Positions 1 to 9,225 are shown, numbered from the stretch's first letter. The stretch is DNA of 64,000 bases from Oscillospiraceae bacterium (GCA_902774035.1 CACYHA010000004.1:17104-81103); one strand, 5' to 3'. A program made the numbers and translations. Notes: generated from the sequence alone by a model not told the origin.

Positions 1-969
1 GCATTTGTTCGTGCCGACGCCGCCGTTGTCGCGCTGACAGAATTGCAGACCGTTGGCCCAGATGCGTCTGGCAAGCGTGCGATAGCGTGCTTCCACGGTG
101 TGGTAATAAAGCGCAACGGCCAGCAGCAGGCTGTCTGTAACGGCGCAAGGCTCCGTCCAGGTCTCTTCTCTGCCGAACCAGTTGAAATTTTCATAGGTCA
201 GCGTCATACCGTGCTGCAGATACCGGTCAAATTCACTGCGAACCGCTTGGAGGTATTTTTCCTGCCGTGTCGTTTCATAAAAAGACAGGATCCCCCGCAG
301 GCAGGTCAGCGACGTGTGCGTCTGGAACCCGTGTGCGACCATGTCCGCCTGCAGAAAGACGTCGATTACCTTTTCCAAAAAGACGCGGGCACGTTCGTCG
401 CCGGTCAGGGCATAATACCGCGCGACCCCATCCACGCACATGAAGGCGCAGCCAACGTCGGTGGAAAGCTCCCAGCCCAGCGCGGCGCCGCAGATGCTTC
501 CATCCACCTTTCCTCCGGCGGACGAACGCTCGAGCGAATAGACGTCATAAAGCGGCAGCGCGGGCAGATAAAGATGTTCGAAGGTACTTTTCAGCGCTTC
601 AAGCGCAAACGGATCCCGAAAGGTCTCCGCATAGTCCGTCAGAGCGCGCAAATACCAGTTGTGACCCGAAAGCTGCTGCTCGTTCGCGTGTCCGGCAGCA
701 GGCACATCGCCGAAAAACAACTGCGGATTCGTTCGCTTCGGCAGCTCGGCCATCATCCGCTCCATGCAGGGGATCTTTCTGCCGCTGATGTGGTAATGGC
801 ACAAAAAGTAGAGCAGTGCGCGGCCTTCCCGGTCGCCCGGCCAGCCGGGATTCCCGTCGAAAACGGTCTCGATCGTGTAAGGCGCAGAATGCAGACGCAG
901 AAAGTGTTTTTCGATGTTCCGTTCAGCGTTCGGCGTAAGCCAATGCGCATCGACACGCGGAATACTCAT
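1..969 (-). CDS. Putative (alpha/alpha)-barrel glycoside hydrolase, GH127-like, partial at window edge
   Basis: This reading frame has no stop and runs off the left edge, so only the first 323 residues are seen. The ATG at 969 follows a GGAGGG ribosome binding site on the minus strand. No signal peptide is visible, so the product is probably cytoplasmic. The sequence is a run of amphipathic helices rich in Tyr, Trp and Leu, as in (alpha/alpha) barrels. Around residues 269-289 it reads ETWTEPCAVTDSLLLA, which resembles the substrate-cleft segment of DUF1680/GH127 beta-L-arabinofuranosidase-like proteins. The remaining catalytic Cys/Glu region would lie beyond the edge. Other (alpha/alpha)6 families, such as unsaturated glucuronyl hydrolases, are possible. 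The fold is moderately likely; the substrate is unknown. Confidence 0.55.
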   Translation of the reverse strand, partial: MSIPRVDAHWLTPNAERNIEKHFLRLHSAPYTIETVFDGNPGWPGDREGRALLYFLCHYHISGRKIPCMERMMAELPKRTNPQLFFGDVPAAGHANEQQLSGHNWYLRALTDYAETFRDPFALEALKSTFEHLYLPALPLYDVYSLERSSAGGKVDGSICGAALGWELSTDVGCAFMCVDGVARYYALTGDERARVFLEKVIDVFLQADMVAHGFQTHTSLTCLRGILSFYETTRQEKYLQAVRSEFDRYLQHGMTLTYENFNWFGREETWTEPCAVTDSLLLAVALYYHTVEARYRTLARRIWANGLQFCQRDNGGVGTNKC

Positions 970-1014
970 AGCTACCCTCCGATTTATACAAACAACAGAT
1001 TCGAATGATTCTTC

Positions 1015-1043
1015 TTGTCTTTTTCACGAATATGGTGTATAGT
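1015..1043 (+). promoter_or_regulatory. luxS promoter
   Basis: TTGTCT (1015-1020) and TATAGT (1038-1043) are separated by 17 bases and lie about 45 bases upstream of the luxS start. They match a sigma-A promoter well. Confidence 0.7.
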
Positions 1044-1085
1044 AAAGGCGTAAGCAGAAACAAACAGCATAAAGGAGATACAAAA

Positions 1086-1610
1086 ATGGAATTGATTCAA
1101 AGCTTTTCAGTCGACCATACGCGCATTGTGCCCGGCATTTTCACAAGCAGAGTCGATCATCCGGGCAGTGCTTCCGTCACGACCTACGACATCCGTCTCA
1201 AACGGCCGAACAGGGAACCCGCCATCGACGTTGCGGCAATGCATTCGCTGGAACACATCATTGCAACCTTTCTTCGCAACGATCCCGACTGGAAGGATGA
1301 GATCATCTACTGGGGTCCCATGGGCTGTCTGACAGGGTTTTATCTCATCCTCAAAGGGAACCGCACGCCACGGGAGATCTATCCGCTGATGCTGCGTGCC
1401 TTCAAGTCCGTTGACGACGCGCAGGAGGTTCCGGGCGCGGCGCCCGTGAACTGCGGAAACTACCTGATGCACAACCTCGCCATGGCGAAGTGGTATGCGA
1501 ACGAATTCGTCGCTTATCTTCAGGCGAACGCAGAAAACAGCGATATATTTGAATATCCCAAAGCTGAGCGGCTCGTGACAGAGGACGGACAGCATTTCTA
1601 CGATTCGTAA
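1086..1610 (+). CDS. luxS: S-ribosylhomocysteine lyase LuxS
   Basis: LuxS cleaves S-ribosylhomocysteine to homocysteine and DPD, the AI-2 precursor, in the activated methyl cycle. The 174-residue product has the metal-binding HxxEH motif at His53-Glu56-His57. It also has the catalytic Cys81 in WGPMGCLTGFYL and the third metal ligand Cys123. An upstream in-frame ATG at 1005 exists, but the start at 1086 follows AAAGGAG and gives the usual LuxS length and N-terminus. The gene has its own promoter and converges on the next gene with only 5 bases between the stops. No Pfs nucleosidase gene is in view. With metK and several methyltransferases in this window, a role in SAH recycling is likely. Confidence 0.96.
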   Translation: MELIQSFSVDHTRIVPGIFTSRVDHPGSASVTTYDIRLKRPNREPAIDVAAMHSLEHIIATFLRNDPDWKDEIIYWGPMGCLTGFYLILKGNRTPREIYPLMLRAFKSVDDAQEVPGAAPVNCGNYLMHNLAMAKWYANEFVAYLQANAENSDIFEYPKAERLVTEDGQHFYDS

Positions 1611-1615
1611 CCAGA

Positions 1616-3313
1616 TTACCGTTTAAAGCTCTTTTCAAGAAAATCGCGAATGGCTTCGAAGAAGGCCTTGAGATACACGATGAAAGAAGCAAAGCCGGAA
1701 CCGTTTTGCGCAGAGGAACGCGACGGCGTCAGAACTGCGTCGCGATCCGGAATGTCGTCATCCTCCAAAAACCGGTTCAGGAACGGAGCGAGCACGGATT
1801 CCGCCGCGTCATAACTGAGGTTCGCGCCGAGGTGATACGTGCGGTTCCACCGGAACAGATCGATTTGATCGAGCTGCGCAAAGCCCAAAACGCCGAAAAT
1901 GCGGTTCAGGCATTGCGTTGAAACCTGATTGCCGGTTTGCGCAAGAATGTATTTCAGCAGCGTGTTCAGCGCGACGATCAGGATCCTTCCCTCCGGCGAC
2001 TTTGTGGTCGGGATATCCTCCCCTCCTGTGTAAATGATCGCAACAACGCTTGTGATCAGATCCATGAGGCTCAGATAATCCGAAGACGGAAGCTTTGCTC
2101 CGGCTGCGGCCGCAAGCGCCTGCACGCTCTTGCCCTGCTTTCCGTAAAGCGGCATATTCAGCGCGCGCGTCACGAGAGGCATCACAACGTCCGCCGCGTC
2201 GGCCAACGGCCCGGAGCTCACGTTGAGCAATTCCTTTATGGATTCGGCCGAGATCACACGCTCGATCTTTTTGGCGACGGAAAACTTGAAAAAGCCGAGT
2301 GAATAGGCGGTGTAATCCTCTGTGATCGCCTTGTGCTGGGCATCGTTATACTTCGGCGGAATATAGATCGGGTCAAGGGACTCCAGCCGCTCCATGGAGA
2401 TCGTCATGCGCTCCGACGTAAGGTCGATCATGCGGAATTCCATCGGATAGGAGTTCAGCGAGGTTGTGAGGATATCATAGACCACCTGACCGTTAGAGCC
2501 GGTGAACGAAGTGATGTTGTTGCCGTGCTCATGGCCGGTAAACACATAGGAGAATCCCCACGCGGCAAAACGCTCGGCCATTTTTTCGTGATCTCGCACG
2601 ATAAAGTCCTTCATCAGCACTTCGGCGTAAGGGATCGGCTCAAGCAGCGGATGATGCATCATGACGATCGGCATTTTTCCGTCTGCGGCGGCGGACTTCG
2701 CCTGCGCATCGACCCACGAGAGCAGACGATCGTCAAATCCGTCGCCGTCCTTGCCGGGAAGGTTGGAATCGATGGCGATCAGGCGGCAGTCACCGGGCAG
2801 CTCCGCCGTAAAAGAGGCGGTTTTCGTGTCCGATGCAAGCGCTTCGTCGTAACCGAAGTCGGAATAATACGCTTTAAACTCGTCGGGCGTGGCGCCGTAA
2901 TAATCGTGATTGCCCGGAACCACATAGACCGGGATCCCACTTTCTTCCTCAAACCCGCGAAGCAGAGCGGCAAAATAGCTGTGCTGCGTCTCGTTGCCGT
3001 AGTGCGTCAGATCGCCGCAGAGCAGGACAAACTGCGCGCCCTGTTCCTTTGCGCGCGCAAGCGTCTGCAGCAGCAGTCCCGTCGCTTCATGCGTCTGATT
3101 GCCGGAGCCCCAGCAGGCATAGTACAGCTCGCTTTCCGGGTAGTCGACCTCCAGCTCCGCATCCGGCAGACGCAAATGTACGTCTGCAGCCACGGCGAAG
3201 CGGACTTTTCTGCCGTTTTCATCGGCGGCAAACGACGGCACGCAAAGCGCGGCGGCCAGCATGACGACCGAAAGAAAGAGCGCGACGACTTTTTTTATCA
3301 CTTTTTTCTGCAT
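1616..3313 (-). CDS. Secreted calcineurin-like phosphoesterase (paralogue 1)
   Basis: This exported metallophosphoesterase has 565 residues. A signal peptide (KK, then a hydrophobic run ending SFAA, about residue 30) precedes the full set of dinuclear-metal motifs: DVH 44-46, GDLTHYGN 100-107, GNHD 134-137, MHHP 219-222 and GHEHG 260-264. About 250 extra C-terminal residues follow, including a segment YGKQGKSVQALA that is also found in the product at 46951-48558, so the two are paralogues with a shared accessory domain. The start at 3313 was chosen because GGGAGG lies just upstream; an ATG five codons earlier overlaps that site. The substrate is unknown: a phosphodiester or phospholipid headgroup is possible. 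Confidence 0.85.
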   Translation of the reverse strand: MQKKVIKKVVALFLSVVMLAAALCVPSFAADENGRKVRFAVAADVHLRLPDAELEVDYPESELYYACWGSGNQTHEATGLLLQTLARAKEQGAQFVLLCGDLTHYGNETQHSYFAALLRGFEEESGIPVYVVPGNHDYYGATPDEFKAYYSDFGYDEALASDTKTASFTAELPGDCRLIAIDSNLPGKDGDGFDDRLLSWVDAQAKSAAADGKMPIVMMHHPLLEPIPYAEVLMKDFIVRDHEKMAERFAAWGFSYVFTGHEHGNNITSFTGSNGQVVYDILTTSLNSYPMEFRMIDLTSERMTISMERLESLDPIYIPPKYNDAQHKAITEDYTAYSLGFFKFSVAKKIERVISAESIKELLNVSSGPLADAADVVMPLVTRALNMPLYGKQGKSVQALAAAAGAKLPSSDYLSLMDLITSVVAIIYTGGEDIPTTKSPEGRILIVALNTLLKYILAQTGNQVSTQCLNRIFGVLGFAQLDQIDLFRWNRTYHLGANLSYDAAESVLAPFLNRFLEDDDIPDRDAVLTPSRSSAQNGSGFASFIVYLKAFFEAIRDFLEKSFKR

Positions 3314-3343
3314 TTCAAGTCCTCCCATCGAATGATCGTTTCT

Positions 3344-3372
3344 ATTATCCTACATTTCAAAACAAATGTCAA
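3344..3372 (-). promoter_or_regulatory. Promoter of the phosphoesterase gene
   Basis: Reading leftward, TTGACA (3372-3367) and GATAAT (3349-3344) are 17 bases apart and about 30 bases upstream of the start codon at 3313. Confidence 0.7.
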
Positions 3373-3426
3373 CCGGTATCACATTTTTAAGTGCCGACCG
3401 ACATCCTTCAACTGGAGGTGGAACGT

Positions 3427-4887
3427 ATGTCCAATCAAAATCCGTCGCCGGAAAAGCTGCGCAAGGCCGCACTGAAAAAACAGCGTGAGATCGCAAAATG
3501 GGAAAAAGAAAAAGCGCGTCCTAAGCGCAGAACATATTTGATCTATATGGTCTTTCTCATCTGTCTGGTGTATATCACGGATGAGATCGCTTCTCAGATC
3601 TGCGTGCAGATGAAAACGGAGGTCGCGGGAGATCTGTTTGTGTCCTTCGGCGACAAATCACTGTCCACGCTCGGCGCGCTGGAGCTGCTCTCCTATCCGT
3701 GCATTGCCATATCTCTGTTCTATAAAACGCTGTCTGACCGTTACGGCCGCAGGCTGTTTCTGGTCGTCAACACCTTTGGTATGGCCCTTGGAATGACGCT
3801 GATCTTCCTTTCGGGCAACATTCCTCTGTATATCGTCGGCTACTGCGTGATCTCCTTCTTCGTTCCCCACGATATGCAGGTGGTCTATATCATGGAGACC
3901 GCCCCGGCGAAACATCGCGCACGGATTTATTCCCTTGTGCGGGCGATCGCAACGCTGGGCGCCATGCTGATTCCCCTGCTGCGGCGCGTCTTTTTGCACG
4001 ATCAAACGCAGTGGCGGATGGTCTTTCTGATCCCCGCCGTGCTCGGGCTGGTCACATCGTTCCTCGCGCTTCTGCTCTCGCGCGAGACGGAAGCTTTTAT
4101 CGACTCGCGCCTGAAATACCTGCACATGAGCGAGGAGGAGCTTCAAGCGGATAAAGCCGCGAAGGAGGTTCGAAACGCGCAGGGCGGATTTTTCGCCGCG
4201 CTCAAATTTGCGATGGGCCGAAAACAGCTTCGGTGGCTCTATATACTGATGGCCTTTCACAATCTCGGCTTCATCATCACTATGAATTACCAGCCCATGC
4301 TCTCCTACGGTTACGCCGGTCACCTTGTCGCCTCCGGCGGCGCAAAGACGCTGGACAGCGCGTTGAACGCCGTTGCCTCCAACAACGGTCAAGTGACGCA
4401 GGCACTGTTTCTCTTTGCGGTCGGCAGCGCTGTGTTTCAATTTCTTGTCGGGTTCATATCCGATAAGCTCGGGCGCAAACCTGCAGGCGCGTTGATGTCC
4501 GCCCTGACGCTGACGACGCTGCTGCTGTTCACCTTCGGCGCAAGATTCGGATGGGCACCGTGGGTCGTCGGCTTTCTGACGGGAGCCTGTGTCGGCAGCT
4601 TCTGGTCCGTCGGAGATATCAACGTGATGATGATGTCGGAGTCCTCGCCGACGAATCTGCGCTCCTCCGTCGCGTCCTCCGCCTATGTGATCCAAGCGCT
4701 CGGGACGATCCTCGGTATGGCAATCCTGCTGCCGACGCTCGGCGCGCTCGGCAATTCCGTTGTCAGCACTGCGGTTCTTTGCATTTCCGCACCGGGAATC
4801 CTGATCGGCCTTTTGCTGGTGCTTTTAAAGACTCACGAGACCAAAGGCGCCGATCTGGATACCGTCACGGGCTTTGAGTGGGATTGA
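3427..4887 (+). CDS. Major facilitator superfamily transporter
   Basis: This is an integral membrane transporter of 486 residues. A charged cytoplasmic N-terminus of about 40 residues precedes roughly 12 hydrophobic helices. The MFS motif A is present in both halves: SDRYGRRLF after helix 2 and SDKLGRKPAG after helix 8. The start at 3427 follows GGAGGTGG; an upstream in-frame ATG lacks a site. It is divergent from the phosphoesterase gene and ends at a hairpin terminator shared with the glutathione peroxidase gene. The substrate cannot be told from sequence; sugar/polyol or drug efflux are both possible. Confidence 0.85.
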   Translation: MSNQNPSPEKLRKAALKKQREIAKWEKEKARPKRRTYLIYMVFLICLVYITDEIASQICVQMKTEVAGDLFVSFGDKSLSTLGALELLSYPCIAISLFYKTLSDRYGRRLFLVVNTFGMALGMTLIFLSGNIPLYIVGYCVISFFVPHDMQVVYIMETAPAKHRARIYSLVRAIATLGAMLIPLLRRVFLHDQTQWRMVFLIPAVLGLVTSFLALLLSRETEAFIDSRLKYLHMSEEELQADKAAKEVRNAQGGFFAALKFAMGRKQLRWLYILMAFHNLGFIITMNYQPMLSYGYAGHLVASGGAKTLDSALNAVASNNGQVTQALFLFAVGSAVFQFLVGFISDKLGRKPAGALMSALTLTTLLLFTFGARFGWAPWVVGFLTGACVGSFWSVGDINVMMMSESSPTNLRSSVASSAYVIQALGTILGMAILLPTLGALGNSVVSTAVLCISAPGILIGLLLVLLKTHETKGADLDTVTGFEWD

Positions 4888-4910
4888 TCACACAATGAAA
4901 TGCAAAACAA

Positions 4911-4953
4911 CAGGAGCCACGATCGAATCGCCGAACGCGGCTCCTGCCTTTTT
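4911..4953. terminator. Terminator between convergent MFS and peroxidase genes
   Basis: CAGGAGCC (4911-4918) pairs with GGCTCCTG (4939-4946) and is followed by a T run on the plus strand. It lies 24 bases after the MFS stop. Confidence 0.75.
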
Positions 4954-4992
4954 AAATCACGATGATCACTTAATAAATCCATGCAGTCAAAC

Positions 4993-5538
4993 TCAAAGAA
5001 TCGCTTCCACAGCTGAACGAACATCCTGCATATCGACTGTCGGCTCAAAGCGGGAGATGACATTGCCTTCGCGGTCGATTAGAAACTTCGTGAAATTCCA
5101 TTTGATAAATGCCTTTTCGCCGAATCTCTTGTTGTTGGCCTTTGCAAAGGTGTTGAGCGCGGCGTTTTTGATGCCCCTTCCGAAGCCTTCAAACGGCTTT
5201 TCGGTCGCAAGAAAAGCAAACAGCGGCTCCGCGTCTTCGCCATTGACGTCAATCTTCTTAAACTGCGGAAAATCCGCACCAAATCTCAGCGTGCAGAACT
5301 GATGAATGTCGTCGGCGTCTCCGGGCGTCTGGTTGGCAAACTGGTTGCAGGGAAAATCAAGGATCTCAAATCCCTGATCCTTCAAATCCTTGTACATAGC
5401 CTCCAGCGGCTCATAGTGTGGCGTAAAGCCACACCCAGTCGCCGTGTTGACGATCAGCAGCACCTTACCGCTGTAATCGGAAAGAGAAACGTCGTTTCCC
5501 TTTCTATCTTTGACTGTGAAATCATAAACTGTGCGCAT
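4993..5538 (-). CDS. Glutathione peroxidase family thiol peroxidase
   Basis: The 181-residue product reduces hydroperoxides using a peroxidatic cysteine. The catalytic triad of the family is visible: Cys36 in NTATGCGFTPHY, Gln66 in FPCNQF and Trp147 in KWNFTKF. Position 36 is encoded by TGT, so it is the cysteine form, not selenocysteine. Bacterial enzymes of this type usually take electrons from thioredoxin rather than glutathione. The gene starts 24 bases after the stop of the upstream MarR-type regulator and is probably co-transcribed with it, which suggests peroxide-inducible expression. Confidence 0.93.
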   Translation of the reverse strand: MRTVYDFTVKDRKGNDVSLSDYSGKVLLIVNTATGCGFTPHYEPLEAMYKDLKDQGFEILDFPCNQFANQTPGDADDIHQFCTLRFGADFPQFKKIDVNGEDAEPLFAFLATEKPFEGFGRGIKNAALNTFAKANNKRFGEKAFIKWNFTKFLIDREGNVISRFEPTVDMQDVRSAVEAIL

Positions 5539-5562
5539 ACGGATACCTCCTATATTCTCTTG

Positions 5563-6000
5563 TTAATTCTTTCTGTCAAGCAGTTCATAAAGCAGCGTAT
5601 AAAGTGTTTTTGCCTTTTCCGGCGAAAGAACGACACAGTTTGCCGCTTTCGTCGGAACGTCTTTGAGCAGATACTGCAGAGCCCTGCCCGGTTCTGTCAG
5701 AGTGATAACAACAACGCGTTCGTCCTCACTGCTGCGAGTGCGCTCAATATAACCGGCTTTTTGCATTTTTTTCAGCAGCGGAGAAAGTGTTCCGTTATCC
5801 AGCATGAGACGCTCCCCCAAAGCGCCGACGGTGACCCCGTCCTGTTCCCACAAAACAAGAAACACGATGTACTGCGTATAAGTCAGGCCAAACGGTTTCA
5901 ACAGTGGCGTATAGAGATTGATTACGCCGCGCGCAGCGGCATACAGCGGAAAGCAAAGCTGATTTTCCAGCTTCATCGCCTCACGATAATCATATTTCAT
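5563..6000 (-). CDS. MarR family redox regulator, OhrR-like
   Basis: This 145-residue winged-helix repressor matches the OhrR/MgrA branch. The N-terminus MKLENQLCFPLYAA places Cys16 where OhrR carries its hydroperoxide-sensing cysteine. The wing segment RTRSSEDERVVVITLT is also typical. The start at 6000 follows GAGGGG; a longer frame to 6060 would translate the operator region. The glutathione peroxidase gene follows at once, and a palindrome overlaps the promoter region, so autoregulation and peroxide control of the pair is the simplest reading. Confidence 0.88.
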   Translation of the reverse strand: MKYDYREAMKLENQLCFPLYAAARGVINLYTPLLKPFGLTYTQYIVFLVLWEQDGVTVGALGERLMLDNGTLSPLLKKMQKAGYIERTRSSEDERVVVITLTEPGRALQYLLKDVPTKAANCVVLSPEKAKTLYTLLYELLDRKN

Positions 6001-6020
6001 GTGACATCCCCTCAAACGTG

Positions 6021-6055
6021 TTTTGCAACTATTTTTTTCATATATGGTTGCAAAA
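6021..6055. promoter_or_regulatory. Palindromic operator upstream of the MarR-peroxidase pair
   Basis: TTTTGCAAC (6021-6029) and GTTGCAAAA (6047-6055) are a perfect 9-bp inverted repeat with a 17-base AT-rich centre, starting 21 bases before the regulator start codon. It is the obvious candidate binding site for the regulator. Confidence 0.65.
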
Positions 6056-6114
6056 ATCAAGAATACAAATTAAGATTAATAATTCTTAAATCTTTTGTCT
6101 AATCCAATTTGTCC

Positions 6115-6155
6115 GACCAAAACGCAGGACACGGCCCCCTTTCGGGAAGCCGTGT
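6115..6155 (-). terminator. Terminator of the secreted repeat-protein gene
   Basis: GCCGTGT (6149-6155) pairs with ACACGGC (6129-6135), and a short T run (CGTTTTGG) follows in the leftward direction. It lies about 50 bases past the stop of the 6202-9225 gene. Confidence 0.6.
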
Positions 6156-6201
6156 CTTGATTATTCAGAAACAAATCAACAGGAAATTAAGGTTTTATAC
6201 C

Positions 6202-9200
6202 TCATTTCCAAAATTTGATCACCATGGTGAGCGTGCGAACGATCGCCGTCACGAACGCGATGAGCGCATCCCAGAAATTGTCGCGGCCGGTCTTGGGCTG
6301 TTCAGCGCCGCAAACCGTGCAGACGCCGTCCGCATAATTGTGGGCGGTCTTGTCGATCGGCTTGGTCTCGGTGAAACCGCAGACGCCGCAGGAACGGGAC
6401 TTGACGCCCTCTTCTGTGCAGGTGGCTTCCTTGGTCACGGTCCAATCGCCCATGGCGTGAGACTTCTTGGCGATGGTGTTCGCGGTGCGGTTGAGTTCCT
6501 CACCGCAGTCTGCGCAGTAAACCACGCTGTCATAGCTGCCTGTCGCCGTGCAGGTGGCTTCGTTTCTGTTTTCTTCGACAGCCGCGGCTGCAGTGTGGGC
6601 GGTTTCGTCGATCGGAAGCACCCAGCTTTCGGCTTCAATTTCCGTTTCGCCTGCCGCGTCGAAGAAATAGGCCTCGCAGTCCGGGCAATACCAGTAAGCG
6701 CTGTTACCTTCCGCCTTGCAGGTGGCCGCTTTCGCCGCGGTCGCAGTCATGTTCTCGTGTGCGCAGTCATCAATAGCCGCAACAAGATAGATGCTCAGTC
6801 CGTCGGCATCCGCATAAACATAGTTGCCTCTTACTCTGGAGGGAACCTTTTCCACCGTACCGTTTGCAAGCGCGTGGTACACGCCAACCTTTTCGGGCGC
6901 AGCGTTTTCGGGCGCCGGGAAGCGCAGCGTGATCGAGCCGTCCGGCTGAATGGCAACGTCGTCCTTCATCAGCTTGACGTCATAAGCGGACTGCTGCAGA
7001 ATCTTTTTCTTATCAAGTTCGGGAAGATTCCTGATCGCCTGATGCAGCTCCGGTCTGACTTCAACATCCGGGACAACAACAAGCAGCGCATCTTCGTCGA
7101 TCACATTGGGAGCGGCATAGATCACAACAGACTCTTCGGGGGCTTCTTCGCCCTCTTCCTGCTCACGCGCTTCAATGATGAGCATATTGTCGCGAATATA
7201 CGTTATGATCGAAAGGATTTGGTTAACTTCATCCTTTTGGCTCATCAGTTCGTCATATTCCTCGCTGCCTTCCTCGGCCAGTGCAAGCGCCTCGTTGATC
7301 TCATCCAGCGCATCCTGCAGTTCGTCGATAGAATACGCTTCGATATAACCGTACTGCTCGATCGCCATTGAGATCTCACCGTTTTCAGGATTGTAGTAGA
7401 AGGAATACATCTCGATCTCATTCATGAATTCTTCTGCTTCCTCTTCCGGAACGCCAACCGCTTCCAGGAAGTACGCATAGAAGGGTTCCTTTTCCAGATA
7501 GATGCCGATTTCTTCGATCTCTGCAAGATCATAGACAATGGGAACCAGACCCGCATAGGGATCATAGCCGACGATCTTGAGGTAATGGTCAAGGTCGTAT
7601 TCGAGAATGCGGCCGGAAGGATCGACGCCGAACACAGTTTCGCCGTCAGCGGCAAGGTACCAGACTGCGCCGCGAACTAACTGTTCAAAATACGCAAACG
7701 TATCGGGCTCCATGTAGCCTCCCATATTGGAAATATAGGTCTCGATATCGAGCCATGCGTCGCCGTCCACCAGACCTTCGTCGGAGACCGGAAGCACGGT
7801 TGCACCTTCCAGCGGGTTGATCTTAATGTAATCGAAGATGTGATAAAGATTGGTTGCGCGGTCGAACTCTTTTTTGCCTTCCTTCGTTATCGCAATGATG
7901 GTGTCTTCGTCTTCGCTCAGATAGTAGAACGCATCATAGACGTTATACACGTCGAATTCATCGTCGTAGACAGTTTCACCGGTTTCGCTGTCATACCGGG
8001 AGAAGTTTTCATAGGCAAACTCCGAGTCGATCGCTCTCGGCGTATCCACTGTCAGATTATACGGCAGCTTTTGGAATCCAGCGCACAAAATGAAATTCCA
8101 GAGGCCGTAAGAGCCGAGTGGACTGGTTTCAACATAGCCGTTTTCGTCGCAATAAATCGTGGAAGTAGCCGGATCCAGATAGTAATCCAAATCAACCACC
8201 TGCGCAGCGTTGGCTTCGGTATAGCCATGATCGGCCAAATAGGAACAATAACCTTCAGCATTCAGCCAAAGCGTGCCGTCCGCAAGTCCTTCGGCAGACT
8301 TCGGCAAAAGGACATAGCCGAGATCCTCAAAGGTAACTTGCTTTACATAGCCGTTGATATCTGCCCAGTCTTCTGCGTTGGCAAACATACCGACGATGGT
8401 ATCAAACACGATGAAATCGTCGGGACCTTCGCCATAGACATTTGTGCAGGTCATCTTGAAGTTGCCGTCTTCGTCAATATAGAGCTTATCGAAAAAATAC
8501 GTGGCAAATTCTTCATCGGTGATTTCCGTTTCTTCCAGCACGGCGGCCTTGTCAAAATATTTGTCGCCGTAATTCAGGCCATCGGGAGAAAGCGGAAGCT
8601 GCGTCCAAGCTGTGTCGGTGTCGCGCTGCATGATCGCTGCTTCAAAAGCCTCCGTGGCTTCGCCGTTTTCGATCACGGTCACAACGCCGTTGACAACGAT
8701 TTTGAAGTTCCAGAATTCGTCAGTGTAGACCTCGATATAGTCGCCGTCATCATAGAAATCGGCAAACACGGTTTTGTAGGTGTAATACCAACCGACCAGA
8801 AGACCCGCAACATCGTCCCAGGTGTCGATCAGATGCAGGGTTTCCCAGGGACCGAAACCGTACTGCAAGACAAAGCTTTCAAAGATCGACGTATCCGAGG
8901 TGTAGTTTTCAAACGGATCAGGACGGCTCTGATCATAATAGTTCTGGTTGAAGATCTTGATCGCGGAATGATCTTCTTTGATGAAGAATTCGGTGGCCTC
9001 ATAACGATCGGCGTCGTCATTGTATCCGGCGTCTCTCAATGCCGCGACATAACCGCTCAGATCAAAATACCAGTCGCCGGGATACAGATCATCCGCCGAG
9101 GTCGGCAGGATCACGTAGCCGTCGGGTGCGTCGACAGCAAACGCCACGGTTCCCAGCAGGGAGCACATGGACAGCGCCATTAATACGGAAAGGAAAATTG

Positions 9201-9225
9201 CCAAGGATTTTTTCAGAGTTTTCAC
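6202..9225 (-). CDS. Large secreted repeat protein with Cys-rich C-terminal modules
   Basis: This exported 1007-residue protein has no function I can assign. A signal peptide ends near AFA (residue 30). A recurring acidic, Tyr-rich module then begins with a pattern like LPxSxxGLxxGDxWxD. I see four copies, starting near residues 37 (YVILPTSADDLYPGDWYF), 207, 303 and 475. The last ~180 residues hold repeated CxxC and C-x-H pairs (YWYCPDCEAYF, VYCADCGEEL, SCGVCGFTE, VCTVCGAEQ) resembling zinc-ribbon modules of clostridial surface proteins. The C-terminus ends in a hydrophobic segment plus KFWK, which may be a membrane anchor. The start is GTG with a strong AGGAGG site. Its promoter carries the dyad described at 9366-9377. 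Confidence 0.8.
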   Translation of the reverse strand: MKTLKKSLAIFLSVLMALSMCSLLGTVAFAVDAPDGYVILPTSADDLYPGDWYFDLSGYVAALRDAGYNDDADRYEATEFFIKEDHSAIKIFNQNYYDQSRPDPFENYTSDTSIFESFVLQYGFGPWETLHLIDTWDDVAGLLVGWYYTYKTVFADFYDDGDYIEVYTDEFWNFKIVVNGVVTVIENGEATEAFEAAIMQRDTDTAWTQLPLSPDGLNYGDKYFDKAAVLEETEITDEEFATYFFDKLYIDEDGNFKMTCTNVYGEGPDDFIVFDTIVGMFANAEDWADINGYVKQVTFEDLGYVLLPKSAEGLADGTLWLNAEGYCSYLADHGYTEANAAQVVDLDYYLDPATSTIYCDENGYVETSPLGSYGLWNFILCAGFQKLPYNLTVDTPRAIDSEFAYENFSRYDSETGETVYDDEFDVYNVYDAFYYLSEDEDTIIAITKEGKKEFDRATNLYHIFDYIKINPLEGATVLPVSDEGLVDGDAWLDIETYISNMGGYMEPDTFAYFEQLVRGAVWYLAADGETVFGVDPSGRILEYDLDHYLKIVGYDPYAGLVPIVYDLAEIEEIGIYLEKEPFYAYFLEAVGVPEEEAEEFMNEIEMYSFYYNPENGEISMAIEQYGYIEAYSIDELQDALDEINEALALAEEGSEEYDELMSQKDEVNQILSIITYIRDNMLIIEAREQEEGEEAPEESVVIYAAPNVIDEDALLVVVPDVEVRPELHQAIRNLPELDKKKILQQSAYDVKLMKDDVAIQPDGSITLRFPAPENAAPEKVGVYHALANGTVEKVPSRVRGNYVYADADGLSIYLVAAIDDCAHENMTATAAKAATCKAEGNSAYWYCPDCEAYFFDAAGETEIEAESWVLPIDETAHTAAAAVEENRNEATCTATGSYDSVVYCADCGEELNRTANTIAKKSHAMGDWTVTKEATCTEEGVKSRSCGVCGFTETKPIDKTAHNYADGVCTVCGAEQPKTGRDNFWDALIAFVTAIVRTLTMVIKFWK

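Noticed and set aside
5425-5440. Possible selenocysteine in the glutathione peroxidase
   Set aside because: The active-site codon is TGT (Cys), not TGA, and no SECIS-like hairpin is needed.
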